From Nocardia wallacei (GTDB lineage Bacteria > Actinomycetota > Actinomycetes > Mycobacteriales > Mycobacteriaceae), in the NCBI RefSeq assembly GCF_014466955.1, contig NZ_AP023396.1, positions 5,332,001 to 5,396,000 of the forward strand: a stretch of DNA of 64,000 bases, in the 5' to 3' direction. The notes under the pieces are model-generated. The model saw only the letters and a list, made by a program, of their open reading frames with translations. It made no database searches and had not been told where the DNA came from. The position numbers and the translations under genes are program-made. This document shows positions 34,211 to 44,346 of the stretch, in pieces (position 1 is the stretch's first letter; each line of letters opens with the position of its first letter).

Positions 34211-34824
34211 GCCTGCTCTCCCGTCGCCGACTCGGCCTCGCCGTGCGAGTGCCGGGCGCGGGTGCCGTCGGGCTCGAAGCCGAGCAGCGTCAGAACCACC
34301 AGCAGGATCGCACCGCACACGATCGCCGAGTCGGCCACGTTGAACACCGGCCACCACTTGGTGACGGAGATGAAATCGACCACGTGCCCCTGCAGCGGGC
34401 CGGGCGCGCGGAACAACCGATCCATCAGATTGCCGAACGCGCCGCCCAGCACCAGGCCGAGCCCGATGGTCCAGCCCAGCGAGCGCAGCGACCGCCCGAT
34501 GCGGATCACGCCGATCACGACGCCCGCGGCGACCAGGGTCAGCAGCCAGGTCATGCCGGTGGCCATGGAGAACGCGGCACCCGCGTTGCGCACCAGGGTC
34601 AGCCGCACCACCTCGCCGACGATCGAAATCGGCTCACCCGGCGTCATCTTCGCCACCACCAGGGCCTTGGTGCCGAGGTCGAGCGCGAAGATCACGGCGG
34701 CGACCAGCAGCAGGGCGGGCAGGCGGCGGGCGGGCGCGGGGACCGCGGTGGCGGCCACGTCGTCCTCGTCGTGCTCGTCGGGGTGCTGATCGCTCGGCCG
34801 GTCGGTATTCACAGCTGACATCAT
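34207..34824 (-). CDS. lspA: Lipoprotein signal peptidase
   Basis: This 205-residue protein has four membrane helices and the two catalytic aspartates of signal peptidase II, in GNLMDRLFR and [11 protein letters not shown], along with the conserved RNAGAAFS. It cleaves diacylglyceryl-modified prolipoproteins in the membrane. The first 35 residues are an acidic cytoplasmic extension, longer than in Escherichia coli. Two adjacent ATG codons (34824, 34821) can start it. Several lipoproteins in this window are its likely clients. Confidence 0.95.
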   Translation of the reverse strand: MMSAVNTDRPSDQHPDEHDEDDVAATAVPAPARRLPALLLVAAVIFALDLGTKALVVAKMTPGEPISIVGEVVRLTLVRNAGAAFSMATGMTWLLTLVAAGVVIGVIRIGRSLRSLGWTIGLGLVLGGAFGNLMDRLFRAPGPLQGHVVDFISVTKWWPVFNVADSAIVCGAILLVVLTLLGFEPDGTRARHSHGEAESATGEQA

Positions 34825-34925
34825 CCCCTATAGGAATATCGGCCCCGTCGGTCGCCGGGTGCACCGGGTCCGGCCACCGGTCCGGTCCCAGCTGATTTTC
34901 AGGAACCGGTCGTACTCTGTTCGGC

Positions 34926-35882
34926 GTGACGGTGTTGTCTTCTCCTCCCTCGGCCGCCCGGTCCGTCCGGTCGGGCGTGCTGCTGGTGGTGCTGTCGGTC
35001 GCACTGTCGGCACTGGGTGTCGGTTGCAGCGACAGCACCGAGTCCTCGGCCGACCCCGACGTGGAGCCGACCGGTCTGGGCAAGGAGGTCACCGTGCCGA
35101 TCTCCGCCACGGTGACCTCGGTGGTCGATCCCGGCGCCGAGCCGCGCTCGCTGCTGCGGCCGGGCTACGAGATCGGCACCGCACAGCAGGTGACACTGCG
35201 CACCGACCATCACATCGAGCAGCAGATCAACGATCAGGCGCTGCGCGACTTCTCGCCGCCCGCGCTCATCGTCCCGCTGACGGCGACGACGAGCCGCAAG
35301 GGCGTGGATCTGACGCTGGGCGCGGTCACCTCACCGGATCCGTCGCTGGCACAGGAACTGCAGTCGGCCGACGGTTCGCACGCCGGGTTCGACATCAACG
35401 CGGAGGGCGCCATCACCCGGCTCCGGCTGGAGACCGCGCCCACCACCGCCGACGCCGCCCGCGCGGCCCTGGAGCGGACCTTCTATCAGACGGTGTACCG
35501 GTCCGTCGCGTTTCCGGCCGACCCGGTCGGCGTGGGCGCGGTATGGACGGTGCGCCAGCAGGTGTCCAACGACGTGCAGCCCAACGAGGTCGACCAGGTG
35601 ACCACGGCGACGCTCACCCAGCGCGAGGGGAATCTGCTCACGATCGCCCTCGACATCACCCAGACCCCGCAGACCGACGCCTGGCAACTGCCGGGCAACA
35701 CCGGCTCGCTGGACATCGTCGACTATCTGATGCACGGCACCGGCACCATCACCGTGGATCTCGGCCTGCCGCTGCCGGTTTCGGGCGCGGTGGCCATCGG
35801 CGGGCATCTCTCCTACCGTGAGCCGCGCACCGAAGTGCTGCTGCGGCAGAACATCCGAACGCAGGTGCGATGGGGGGACTGA
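34926..35882 (+). CDS. Hypothetical lipoprotein
   Basis: This 318-residue protein has a lipoprotein signal peptide (GVLLVVLSVALSALGVGC) and an extracytoplasmic domain of mostly beta strands (ATTSRKGVDLTLGAVTS; GAVWTVRQQVSNDVQPNEVD). The layout recalls DUF6263-like actinobacterial proteins; function unknown. It overlaps the next lipoprotein gene by 13 bp, so the pair should be translated together. Confidence 0.78.
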   Translation: MTVLSSPPSAARSVRSGVLLVVLSVALSALGVGCSDSTESSADPDVEPTGLGKEVTVPISATVTSVVDPGAEPRSLLRPGYEIGTAQQVTLRTDHHIEQQINDQALRDFSPPALIVPLTATTSRKGVDLTLGAVTSPDPSLAQELQSADGSHAGFDINAEGAITRLRLETAPTTADAARAALERTFYQTVYRSVAFPADPVGVGAVWTVRQQVSNDVQPNEVDQVTTATLTQREGNLLTIALDITQTPQTDAWQLPGNTGSLDIVDYLMHGTGTITVDLGLPLPVSGAVAIGGHLSYREPRTEVLLRQNIRTQVRWGD

Positions 35883-36568
35883 CGCGAGCCGGCGCGCTGC
35901 TGGCGGGTGCGGCGCTGTGCGCGGCCGGATGCGCCTCCCAGCACGAGGATTCGGCCTCGAACCAGTTCTCGACGGTACAGCCGCCACCGGTCACGGCGCC
36001 CCCGATCACCGATCCCGCGCAGTTGCAGACCAGGCTGCTGACCGTGGCCGACCTGCCACCCGAATACACCCGTCTCGACGACGGCGCGCCGGGTAACGGT
36101 GCGACGCCGCAGGACACGTCTCGCACCGATCCGCCCGAGTGCGCCAAGGTGCTGGCCGCCGTCGGGGAGCAGTACGCCGGAGCGAGCGCGCGCGGCGCGG
36201 CCGGTTACGCGACCCCCGATTTCGCCAGTATCGACATCGACGCCGCGAGCTACCCCGGCAACGGTGCGGCCCAAGCCTTTTCGGCGATGCAGGACCTGCT
36301 GCGCCGATGCGCCACCTACTCGGGCACCGACGCGGACGGCGTCGCCGTCGACTACCGCGTCAGCGGCCTCGCCCAGCCTCGCACCGGTGACGCCTCGGTC
36401 GCCTTCCAGGTGCAGACCACCAGCGAGGGCCTGACGCTGCACTCCGCCGCCGCGCTGGTCCTGGTGGGCAGCAGCGTGGTCCAGATCGCCGAGACCGCGC
36501 CCCAGCCCATCGATGCCGCCGCATTCGCCGACCTCACCGCGAAACAGGCCCAGCGGCTGCGAGGCTGA
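35870..36568 (+). CDS. Lipoprotein resembling the PknH-type sensor domain
   Basis: This 232-residue protein has a lipobox (CAAGCASQ), a Pro-rich linker and a domain of about 180 residues (LLTVADLPPEYTRLDDG; YSGTDADGVAVDYRVSGL) that resembles the extracellular PknH_C-like sensor domains of mycobacteria, with two cysteines as expected (PPECAKVL and LLRRCATY). No kinase domain is present. It is the second gene of a two-lipoprotein operon and is convergent with the arabinosyltransferase gene, 13 bp away. Confidence 0.75.
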   Translation: MGGLTRAGALLAGAALCAAGCASQHEDSASNQFSTVQPPPVTAPPITDPAQLQTRLLTVADLPPEYTRLDDGAPGNGATPQDTSRTDPPECAKVLAAVGEQYAGASARGAAGYATPDFASIDIDAASYPGNGAAQAFSAMQDLLRRCATYSGTDADGVAVDYRVSGLAQPRTGDASVAFQVQTTSEGLTLHSAAALVLVGSSVVQIAETAPQPIDAAAFADLTAKQAQRLRG

Positions 36569-36581
36569 CCGCGCCCGCCGT

Positions 36582-39500
36582 TCACCAGGCGGTGTTGATG
36601 TGGCCCGGATTCCACAAGCCGGAGTGGGTGACCTGGGTGACCGTCGGGTCGGCGAGGGCGGCGGCGGGGTCTCTCGGGGTCAGGCGCTGGAGTTCACCCC
36701 AGTCCTGGCTCCAGTCGTCGCGCAGGTAGGTGGCCAGGGTTTCGGTGCGCAGCAGTTGCTGGCTCCAGCCGAGCGGGCCGCCGCCGTCGTGGCTCTCCCA
36801 CAGGTTGGTGTCGTGGGCGGCGGGGCGGTCGGGCAGGATGCGCCAGCCGGGGATCTGGGCGATGCCGTCCTTGTGGTCGAAGGGGCGCTGGCACGGGAAC
36901 TGCAGGCCCACCGCCCAATCCAGCAGCACCGGGTCGTTCGAGCCGATCAGTTCGTTGATGGTCCGGGTCTGCGGGATCCGCGGCGGGGTCAGGGCCATCC
37001 ACTGCTTGGGGTCGAGGGATTTGTCCTTGGCGACGATGCGGATCACGTCGGCCTGCGCCGGGATCTGGTCCAGCGGCACCCGCAGGTTGCGCCACGACGG
37101 GGCCGGCCCGATATCTATCGGCGTCACCTTGCCCAGCGCCTGCGCGGAGGTCGCCGAATCCGAAGTGCCGTACTCGATCTCGACCGGCTGGCCCGGCATG
37201 ATCGAGCCGTCCTGGGTGATCGCGCGGAACCGGCCCGCCGCGGTGATCGCCACGATGCCGTCGCGGTCGGCCGGATCCGGCAGCTTGTACCAGCCGGTGG
37301 TCAGTTCGGCCGAAGCCCGCTGGCCCGCGGTGCCGAGTTCCGGCGTCCCGTTCGCCAGCCCGAAAGGCAGTGGCGCGCCGCCGAGTTGGGTTCCGGCGCT
37401 GCCGTCGGACTTGTCGTTGAAGGCGTTGGCGATACTGCTGCTGTTGCCCGCGGGCTGGTCGTCGGGGGTGAGATCGCCGACGCCGTTGGGCACGAACTCC
37501 GTCGAACTGCCGGTGAACGTGGTCATCGGATCGCCCGAGAGCGGGGCCAGCAGGGAGGCGTTGGGGTCGGTTTCGACCAGCACGTCGTTGGCGAGCCCGC
37601 ACGGCTTGCCGAGCACCGCGTCGACGTTCGAGCGCGCCAGCGAGTACGCCGGATACTGGGTCACCGCGCCCTTGGCGAACGACGCCACCTCGAACAGCAC
37701 GATCAGCGCCGCCACCAGGGTCAGCGGCGGAATCTTCACCAGCCGCCAGGCGCGCGGCGAAATACGGTGCGGCGTACCGGGTTCCGGTGCACGCACATGC
37801 CACCACGCGGCCAGCGCCAGGCACAGCACGGCGATGATCAGGAAGATCTTGCTCAGCCCCACGCCGAAGATCGCCGGTGCCTGATCCCACCACGGAATGC
37901 CGTAGCTGGACACGTACCACCACTCGTTGACGCTGGTGAAGATCTGCGCCATCGCGATGGCCACGATCGCCGCGAACAGCGCCCGGTACCGCGGCGCCCG
38001 CATCACCCGCGGCCCGACCGCCACCGCGGTGACCACCGCGACCGCGCCCGCCAGGCCGGCGTAGATGCCGTTGTGGTGGGTGAACTTCGTCGGGACGGTC
38101 GCCATCAGCACCATCGCGCCGAAGGTGATGCCCAGCAGGCGTTTCGCCGGTCCGGCCGCGACGAACGGAATCCGGCCGCCCTTGCGCAGCATCACGAACG
38201 CGCACACCAGCAGGCCGAGCCACATCGCCACGATGCCGAACCGGCGACCGATCGAGCCGTCGGCGGTGGGCATGAACAGCCACTGGTAGGTCAGGTAGTC
38301 GTCGTACCACGGCACCGACGGGCCGACGGCGTTGTGCACCCGCTTCATCTCGAACATCGCCGACAGCGGCTCGACGCCGAAGGCGAAGACCAGCACCAGG
38401 GTTCCGGCGGCGGCCAGCGGCGCCAGCAGCGCACCGTACACCTTGGTCCACGACCACCACGAGACCTGCGAATCTCCTGGCGCCGCAGCGGAATTCGTCA
38501 GTTCGCGAGCCCGGACGACACCGAACCGCACCACCGAGCGCGCCCCGGCCAGCAGCGGCGCGAGGCAGATGACACCCGAGGGCGCCGCGGTGAGACTGAA
38601 CGCGGCGATCAGGATGGCGAGGGCGTAGGGCAGCATGCGCCGCGTCGCGATCGCCCGCTCGACGAAACACCAAGTGAGCAGCACCGCGACGGCGATCACC
38701 GGCTCCGGCCGCAGGCCGTTGTTGTAGGGCAGCCACACCGCGAGGAAGCCCAGCGCGCCGGTCCACACCGCCACCTTGTCGTGGCGCACCGCCACCCCGA
38801 GCCGCGGGTTCACCTCCCGGCTCAACGCCAGCCAGGTGATGACCCCGGCCAGCAGGGTGGGCAGCCGCATCCACGGACTGGCGGTGCTGATCTCGGTCAT
38901 GTGCGCGATCACGTCGTACGGCGGTGTGCCGACGGGGTTTTCGGGCACGCCGAAGAACCGGAAGTAGTTCGCCATGTAGCCCGACACCAGCGAGGTGCGC
39001 GCCATGCCGAACTGATAGCCGTCGTCGGAGGTGGTGGAGCCGATGAAATGCCAGACCGCGAGCGCGCCCAGGACGACCGTGTCGACGCGGGTGAACGTCC
39101 ACCACCGCTGCGGCAGCAGCCGCCGCACCCGGCGGCCGTCGAACCGGTCCAGCCGGAACAGCGCCGCCAGCGCGACCAGGGCCAGCACCACCGCCAGCAC
39201 CGTGGCGGCGCGCTTGGCGATCGTCGGCACGACCGAGAACCGGCTGTCGACCTCCGCGGTGACCGTGGCGCCGCCCGCGTGGGGCAGATCGCTGAACACC
39301 CCGACCAGCTGCGGCCGGAAATCGCCGTACAGCACAGTGGGTTTCGCGCCGGTGCCGCGCAGTTCGGCCGTGGTCGAGGAGTGCTCGGAGTGCACCACCA
39401 GCGTCGCGGCGGAGAGTTCGGCGAGCGGCACGCTGAACATCGATTGGCTGCGCAGTATCACCTCGAACAGCGCGGGCCGGTCGTCCTGCGCGGGCCGCAC

Positions 39501-39860
39501 CCGCGCGACGAAACCGTACTTCTCCAGATCGGGTGCGGTCGCGGGCATGGTCGCCGCGGCCAGCCCGCCGCGCTCGGCGAGTTGCCGCAGCGCCGCGCCG
39601 GGAATGGTGGTGTCGAAGGTCAGCGGCGCGTAGGACACCAGCGGCGCGGTGATGCTGCGGGTCGATTCCTGTTGCGGCCACGACAGCGTCGTCTTGTCCA
39701 CGTGAACGGGCAGCAGCGGCATCGCGACGGCGAACAGGGTCGCGAGCAGACCGGCGATGAGGGCCACCGGCTGGGCCCACCCTCCGTGCCGCGGCCGGGT
39801 GGCCCGAGGTTGCTCGCCCGCTGCGGGCGCCTCGTCCGCCCTCACCATCGTGTCCGTCAC
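36582..39860 (-). CDS. emb: Arabinosyltransferase of the Emb family
   Basis: This membrane glycosyltransferase of about 1090 residues adds arabinose from decaprenyl-phosphoarabinose to arabinogalactan or lipoarabinomannan. It has an early membrane segment (PVALIAGLLATLFAVAMPL), the GT-C Asp-Asp motif in TTSDDGYQFGMART, about 13 hydrophobic segments, and a C-terminal extracellular carbohydrate-binding part. Ethambutol targets this family in mycobacteria. Only one copy is present here, so I do not assign A, B or C. The start is uncertain: GTG at 39908, GTG at 39860 and ATG at 39848 are in frame, none with a good ribosome binding site. Confidence 0.92.
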   Translation of the reverse strand: MTDTMVRADEAPAAGEQPRATRPRHGGWAQPVALIAGLLATLFAVAMPLLPVHVDKTTLSWPQQESTRSITAPLVSYAPLTFDTTIPGAALRQLAERGGLAAATMPATAPDLEKYGFVARVRPAQDDRPALFEVILRSQSMFSVPLAELSAATLVVHSEHSSTTAELRGTGAKPTVLYGDFRPQLVGVFSDLPHAGGATVTAEVDSRFSVVPTIAKRAATVLAVVLALVALAALFRLDRFDGRRVRRLLPQRWWTFTRVDTVVLGALAVWHFIGSTTSDDGYQFGMARTSLVSGYMANYFRFFGVPENPVGTPPYDVIAHMTEISTASPWMRLPTLLAGVITWLALSREVNPRLGVAVRHDKVAVWTGALGFLAVWLPYNNGLRPEPVIAVAVLLTWCFVERAIATRRMLPYALAILIAAFSLTAAPSGVICLAPLLAGARSVVRFGVVRARELTNSAAAPGDSQVSWWSWTKVYGALLAPLAAAGTLVLVFAFGVEPLSAMFEMKRVHNAVGPSVPWYDDYLTYQWLFMPTADGSIGRRFGIVAMWLGLLVCAFVMLRKGGRIPFVAAGPAKRLLGITFGAMVLMATVPTKFTHHNGIYAGLAGAVAVVTAVAVGPRVMRAPRYRALFAAIVAIAMAQIFTSVNEWWYVSSYGIPWWDQAPAIFGVGLSKIFLIIAVLCLALAAWWHVRAPEPGTPHRISPRAWRLVKIPPLTLVAALIVLFEVASFAKGAVTQYPAYSLARSNVDAVLGKPCGLANDVLVETDPNASLLAPLSGDPMTTFTGSSTEFVPNGVGDLTPDDQPAGNSSSIANAFNDKSDGSAGTQLGGAPLPFGLANGTPELGTAGQRASAELTTGWYKLPDPADRDGIVAITAAGRFRAITQDGSIMPGQPVEIEYGTSDSATSAQALGKVTPIDIGPAPSWRNLRVPLDQIPAQADVIRIVAKDKSLDPKQWMALTPPRIPQTRTINELIGSNDPVLLDWAVGLQFPCQRPFDHKDGIAQIPGWRILPDRPAAHDTNLWESHDGGGPLGWSQQLLRTETLATYLRDDWSQDWGELQRLTPRDPAAALADPTVTQVTHSGLWNPGHINTAW

Positions 39861-39960
39861 GGGGGCCGATCGTAGCGTGACGGATTCGTGACCGGAGAAA
39901 TCGTGCACGGGATTCTCAGCCTGCGCTTAGCTTCCCGGCGAGCCCGGCGGACATGCGAAC

Positions 39961-39990
39961 GGGGCCGATGCCACCTCGGACATCGGCCCC
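39961..39990. terminator. Strong hairpin terminator
   Basis: GGGGCCGATG at 39961-39970 and CATCGGCCCC at 39981-39990 form a perfect 10-bp stem with a 10-nt loop. It lies 16 bp past the stop of the MTB12-like lipoprotein gene, in front of the arabinosyltransferase gene that reads the same way, and so separates the two transcription units. Confidence 0.7.
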
Positions 39991-40006
39991 GCCGGAGTAC
40001 GGATCG

Positions 40007-40519
40007 TTACGAGCAGGCGGGCGAGGCCTGGCCGAGGTTCTGGATCCCGGCGCAGGCCCAGCTCTTCTGCAGGACCCACTTGCCGTTCTGCGCGACGAAC
40101 GGCACGCTGGCCTCGCTCGGCGCACCGTCGTTGATGGAGAAGTTGGCCTTCGCGGTCAAGGTGTCGCCGCCGAGGTATGTGACGTTGGTCACCTCGATCT
40201 TGGCGTTGTTCTGCTGGTATGCGTCGGTCAGCTTCTTGATCATGTCAGGGTCCTTCTGCAGGGCCTGCTGACCGTCCTCGAGGTACTGGATCTTCTCTTC
40301 GGCGGGGACGTTCGGGTCCAGCGCCTGCGACAGCTCGTTGTTCAGCTCCTCGACGGTCGGCACCGGCGGTACGTTCTGCACCGACGTGGCAGCCGCCTTG
40401 CTCGAGCTCTTCGGCTTGGAACCCTCGTTCTTGTCGCCGCTGCCGCAGGCGGACATGCCGAGCGCGGCCACGACGGCCAGCGTGGCGACCGCGATGCGTC
40501 CAGTCATCTGAAGCTTCAA
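40007..40519 (-). CDS. MTB12-like low molecular weight lipoprotein
   Basis: Starting at the TTG at 40519, which has AAAGGA 6 nt upstream, the protein has 170 residues; ATG codons at 40507 and 40573 are alternatives. It has a lipobox (ALGMSACGSG), a Ser/Lys linker, and a domain that resembles the low molecular weight antigen MTB12 of mycobacteria (PTVEELNNELSQALDPNVPA; ASVPFVAQNGKWVLQKSWAC). It should be exported and attached to the membrane. Function of the family is unknown. A strong terminator hairpin follows. Confidence 0.82.
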   Translation of the reverse strand: MKLQMTGRIAVATLAVVAALGMSACGSGDKNEGSKPKSSSKAAATSVQNVPPVPTVEELNNELSQALDPNVPAEEKIQYLEDGQQALQKDPDMIKKLTDAYQQNNAKIEVTNVTYLGGDTLTAKANFSINDGAPSEASVPFVAQNGKWVLQKSWACAGIQNLGQASPACS

Positions 40520-40619
40520 TGCTCGTCCTTTACGTTCGAGTTTGGTCTGTACCGTGCACGTGACAGCAGCCACCCGACCGGCGGCGCCGCACGAGTGGCC
40601 TCACGCTACCCGCCGAAAT

Positions 40620-42182
40620 TCAACGAAGACTAAGGAGCGGGTCGGCCGGGGCGAGGTCGACATCGTCGGCGTGAAAGGTATACGCCGGACCCGGTCCTGT
40701 CGAGCGTGTCTCGAAACGCACCGTGACACGGCCGTGTCCGGAACCCTGCACCCAGCCGTGCCCGTGCTCGCGGTGGGCGACATCGCGGCCGGGATACCAG
40801 AATTCGGTGGTGAAGGAGCGGGTGGCGGGCGGGACCCCCGCGGCGACAGTGGGTTCGGGCGCGACGAATTCGTCGAGGGCGCTGGCCGAATCCGGTTCGC
40901 GCGCCGCGCCCGGACGGCCCGACGCCGCCAGGGCTTGGTCCAGTTCGGGGAACAGCGACTCCTGCCGGACGGTGGACAGGCCGCCGAAACCCACGCCCAC
41001 CAAGCGAATCGGGCCCAGCTCGCCCGGGTCGATGGCCGAGCGCAGCGCGGCGGCGGTGAGCGTGGCCAGTTCCTCGGTGGCGTAGGGCAGGGTGAACGAG
41101 CGTGTCACGATGCTCATGTCGGCCTTCTTCAATTTCAGCACCACCGTGCGCGCGGCGCGGCCGTCGGCGATCAGGCGCCGGTGCGCGGCCGCGGCCATCG
41201 CCTCGATCGCCGGGTGGAGCTGGGCGAGGGTGACTATGTCGCTCTCGTAGGTGGTTTCGGCGCTGATCTGCTTGGCCTCGGCGCGCTCGGCGACCGGGCG
41301 GTCGTCGATGCCGCGGGCCAGGCGGTGCAGGGCCGCGCCGACGCTGCCGCCCAGCAGCGACACCGCCTCCTGCTCGGGCAGCGCCGCGAACGCGCCGACG
41401 GTCTCGATGCCCAGCGAGCGCAGCCGGCCCTCGGCCACCGGGCCGATCCCCCACAGCTTGCGCACCGGCAGCGCGGCGAGCAGCTGCTGCTGCTCGACCG
41501 GTGAAACCACCCGCACCCCATCGGGTTTGGCGAGCCCGGAGGCGATCTTCGCCAGCTGCTTGCCGGTGCCCGCGCCCACCGACGCGACCAGTCCGGTGCG
41601 CTCGCGGACCAGCGCGCGCAGCTCCTCGCAGAATTCCAGCACCCGCCCGGCGGTGGCCCCGGCCAGCTCGGCGGGCTCGCCGAACGCTTCGTCGAACGAC
41701 AGTGTCTCCAGGATCGGGATGCGTGAGCGCAGTGCCTCGAACACCTGCCCGCTCACCTCGCCGTAGACCACCCCGCGCGGCGGCACCACCACCGCCGTCA
41801 CCCCCACCAGGCGGCGCGCCTGATGCATCGGCATGGCCGAGCGCGCGCCGAACACCCGTGACTCGTAGCTGGCCCCGGCCACCACCCCGCGCGCTCCGGT
41901 ACCGCCGACCAGTACCGGCCGCCCGCGCAGCGTGGGGCGGGTGAGCTGCTCCACCGAGGCGAAGAAGGCATCCATATCGATGTGCAGCACCCAGCGCCGC
42001 GCCGACGCCTCGAGCGCCGCAGGGCCCGGTGCCGGAATGGTTCCCCGGACTGGCAAATTGCTGGTGGGTTCCTGCGAATCGCGGCCGCGCCCCGGCACGC
42101 CGCCGGAACCTCGCACGACCCCGGCCGATGCCCGCTGACCAGGCACGAGCCGTGCCGTAGCCGAGCCGGGGGCAGCGTCCAT
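40620..42182 (-). CDS. dinB: DNA polymerase IV (Y family, DinX-like)
   Basis: This protein of about 520 residues is an error-prone translesion polymerase. The metal-binding motifs are [15 protein letters not shown] and [10 protein letters not shown]. The palm/thumb motif [20 protein letters not shown] and the helix-hairpin-helix [12 protein letters not shown] follow, and a little-finger domain ends near residue 410. The C-terminal tail [16 protein letters not shown] matches mycobacterial DinX (Rv1537). The first 60 residues are a low-complexity extension; an ATG at 42212 would add ten more. Confidence 0.93.
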   Translation of the reverse strand: MDAAPGSATARLVPGQRASAGVVRGSGGVPGRGRDSQEPTSNLPVRGTIPAPGPAALEASARRWVLHIDMDAFFASVEQLTRPTLRGRPVLVGGTGARGVVAGASYESRVFGARSAMPMHQARRLVGVTAVVVPPRGVVYGEVSGQVFEALRSRIPILETLSFDEAFGEPAELAGATAGRVLEFCEELRALVRERTGLVASVGAGTGKQLAKIASGLAKPDGVRVVSPVEQQQLLAALPVRKLWGIGPVAEGRLRSLGIETVGAFAALPEQEAVSLLGGSVGAALHRLARGIDDRPVAERAEAKQISAETTYESDIVTLAQLHPAIEAMAAAAHRRLIADGRAARTVVLKLKKADMSIVTRSFTLPYATEELATLTAAALRSAIDPGELGPIRLVGVGFGGLSTVRQESLFPELDQALAASGRPGAAREPDSASALDEFVAPEPTVAAGVPPATRSFTTEFWYPGRDVAHREHGHGWVQGSGHGRVTVRFETRSTGPGPAYTFHADDVDLAPADPLLSLR

Positions 42183-42244
42183 GACAGGGAATCTACGCGC
42201 GACTACCGACATGATCGGCGACCCGAGTATGTGATGATCGGATC

Positions 42245-43123
42245 ATGAGCATCCGTAAGGCCGTGATCCCCGCCGCCGGTATCGGTTCCCGCCTGCTCCC
42301 GCTGACCAAGGCCATCCCCAAGGAGATGCTGCCGGTCGGCGACAAGCCGGTGATCGAACACACCGTGCGCGAGCTGGTGGCCTCGGGCATCACCGACATC
42401 ACGATCGTGGTCAGTGCCGGAAAGTCGTTGATCCAGGACCACTTCCGGCCCAATCCGGCGCTGGTGGCGCAGCTGCGCTCCGACGGCAAGACCGCCTACG
42501 CCGACGCGGTGGAGGAGGTCGGCGAACTCGGCCGCCTCGGCCACATCACCTACCTGGACCAGCACGGTCCCTACGGCAACGGCACGCCGGTGCTCAACGC
42601 CGCGCGCACCCTGGGTGACGAGCCGATGCTGGTGCTGTGGCCCGACGACGTGTTCGTCGCCGACGTGCCGCGCGCCCAGCAGCTCATCGACGCCTACAAC
42701 AAGACGCACTCGCCGGTGCTGGCGCTGCTGCCGATGGACCCGGCCGACTCGAAGCGCTACGGCGTGCCCGTGGTCGAGGAGACCTTCGACAACGGGCTGA
42801 TGCGCATCACCGGTCTGGTCGAGAAGCCCAAGCCCGAGGACGCCCCCTCGGCCTTCGCCGCGATCGGCGGTTACGTGGTCACCCCGGGCATCGTCGAGGA
42901 GCTGCGCAAGCAGGTCGCCGAGTGGTACACCCACCGCAGCGGCGAGGTCTACCTGACCGACGCGATCAACGTGTTCGCCGCGTCCAACGCGGTGTACGGC
43001 CAGGTCATCCAGGGCAACTGGTACGACACCGGCAATCCGGCCGACTACCTGGTCGCCCAGTTCGCCTCGGCCCTGACCCACCCGGAATACGGTCCGCTGC
43101 TGCGCGGGCTGGTGCAGGACTGA
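42245..43123 (+). CDS. galU: UTP-glucose-1-phosphate uridylyltransferase
   Basis: This 292-residue enzyme makes UDP-glucose. It has the nucleotidyltransferase start AVIPAAGIGSRLLPLTKAIP, the conserved KEMLPVGDKPVIEH, the metal-binding LVLWPDDVF and the Lys in VEKPKPEDAPS. Length is normal for bacterial GalU. UDP-glucose feeds trehalose, glycogen and cell-envelope sugar synthesis. The gene is divergent from dinB, 62 bp between starts, and convergent with the NlpC/P60 gene, 7 bp apart. Confidence 0.95.
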   Translation: MSIRKAVIPAAGIGSRLLPLTKAIPKEMLPVGDKPVIEHTVRELVASGITDITIVVSAGKSLIQDHFRPNPALVAQLRSDGKTAYADAVEEVGELGRLGHITYLDQHGPYGNGTPVLNAARTLGDEPMLVLWPDDVFVADVPRAQQLIDAYNKTHSPVLALLPMDPADSKRYGVPVVEETFDNGLMRITGLVEKPKPEDAPSAFAAIGGYVVTPGIVEELRKQVAEWYTHRSGEVYLTDAINVFAASNAVYGQVIQGNWYDTGNPADYLVAQFASALTHPEYGPLLRGLVQD

Positions 43124-43130
43124 GCTCACC

Positions 43131-43676
43131 TCAGTAGAAGCGGCGGATGGCGTAGATGTCGAATTCGCTGAGTGGCGTCAGCACCACCCCGACACCGGCC
43201 GAGTGCGCGTTGAGCAGCTGCCCGCCGCCGGCGTAGATGCCCTCGTGGGACCCGTCGGCATTGACGATGACGATGTCGCCGGGCTGGATCGAACCGAGCG
43301 GTACCGCGCTGCCCGCCGTGGCCTGCTGCCAGGTGGTGCGCGGCAGCATGATGCCCACGTGCCGGAACGACCACACCGCCAGCCCGGAGCAGTCGTAGGT
43401 GAGGGGCCCGGTCGCGCCCCATTCGTACGGCTTGCCGACCTGGGTCTGGGCCAGGTTCAGCGCGATCACCGCCCGCGGGCTGGCGACGGGCAGCGTGGCC
43501 GAGCCGCTGGCGCTGCCGGAGGCCGAGCCGGAGCCCGAGCCCGAACTACTGCCGGAACTGCCGCTGATGTCGTCGGTGCCGGCGGCGGTCCCGGCGGCGA
43601 TCGAGACGGCGATCAGGCCGGTCAACGTGGTGAGAAACAGTCGAACGATGCTGTTGCGCGATGGAGTTGTCGCCAT
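43131..43676 (-). CDS. Secreted NlpC/P60 peptidoglycan hydrolase
   Basis: From the ATG at 43676, preceded by AAGGGCGA, the protein has 181 residues: a signal peptide (LFLTTLTGLIAVSIAAGTAA), a Ser/Gly/Ala linker with a period-two Ser pattern, and an NlpC/P60 domain. The nucleophile is Cys96 in YDCSGLAVWSF, the histidine is in DGSHEGIYAGGG, and HSAGVGVV closes the site. Family enzymes cut D-Glu-meso-DAP bonds in stem peptides. It stands alone, convergent with galU. Confidence 0.93.
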   Translation of the reverse strand: MATTPSRNSIVRLFLTTLTGLIAVSIAAGTAAGTDDISGSSGSSSGSGSGSASGSASGSATLPVASPRAVIALNLAQTQVGKPYEWGATGPLTYDCSGLAVWSFRHVGIMLPRTTWQQATAGSAVPLGSIQPGDIVIVNADGSHEGIYAGGGQLLNAHSAGVGVVLTPLSEFDIYAIRRFY

Positions 43677-43949
43677 GGCTCGCCCTTCGGTTCGGCGCAC
43701 ACCACCCCGACGGCGAGCGACCGGCGACTACTCAGCACACACGAAGTGCACGGGATGACCGCTTCCCCACGGGCATCTCATCCGGACAGCTTGCCTGGCA
43801 GTGCGGTTTTCTCAGCGTGGTCGAACGGACAGAACATCCAAGCTCAACGTGACATTTAAAGTTGCCGTGACATAGCTGTTTTACCGCAATTCACCTGAGC
43901 CCCACAAGAACTAATTCTTCCCCCGCGCCTCCCCCGCAGGTCGAAGGGC

Positions 43950-44261
43950 ATGTCGACACGAAACCGCGCCGCGTTTCCCCGGTTGGCGCAGCGCCCGGAG
44001 TGGGACAAATGCTTCGACCACCTACGCAGCGGCGACGAACTCGTCATCACCCGGCTCTCGCGCCCGTTCCGGTCCGTGCGGCACATGACCGAACTCGCCG
44101 CCGACCTCGACGAACGCGGCATCGATCTGGTCGTGCTCAAGCAAGGCATCGACACCACCACCCCGGCCGGGCGATTCCTGTTCCACGTCATCGCCGCCAT
44201 GGAGGGAATGACCGCCGACCTCATCAGCGAAGGCACCCTCGAAGGACGCGGCTGCAGCTAG
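43950..44261 (+). pseudogene. Serine recombinase (resolvase) fragment
   Basis: This 103-residue frame holds the middle of a Tn3-type resolvase catalytic domain: the Arg-rich ITRLSRPFRSVRHM, then ERGIDLVVLKQGIDTTTPAG and FHVIAAMEGMTADLISE. The N-terminal strand with the catalytic Ser and the C-terminal DNA-binding domain are missing, so it cannot be active. The first 20 residues before RPEWDKCFDHL do not belong to the family. It lies 55 bp from an IS3-family element and marks the edge of an accessory region. Confidence 0.75.
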
Positions 44262-44346
44262 CGCCGTGAAGTTGCGTAAGGGTCAGCGCCGCCAGTGCGT
44301 TTGTGACCCAGCTCGCTGAGGTTCCCCCGCCGAGCCGGAGAGCGGA

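Noticed and set aside
36582..39908. Assignment of the arabinosyltransferase as embA, embB or embC
   Set aside because: Only one copy is present and the neighbours do not match the mycobacterial emb operon, so the letter cannot be given from sequence alone.
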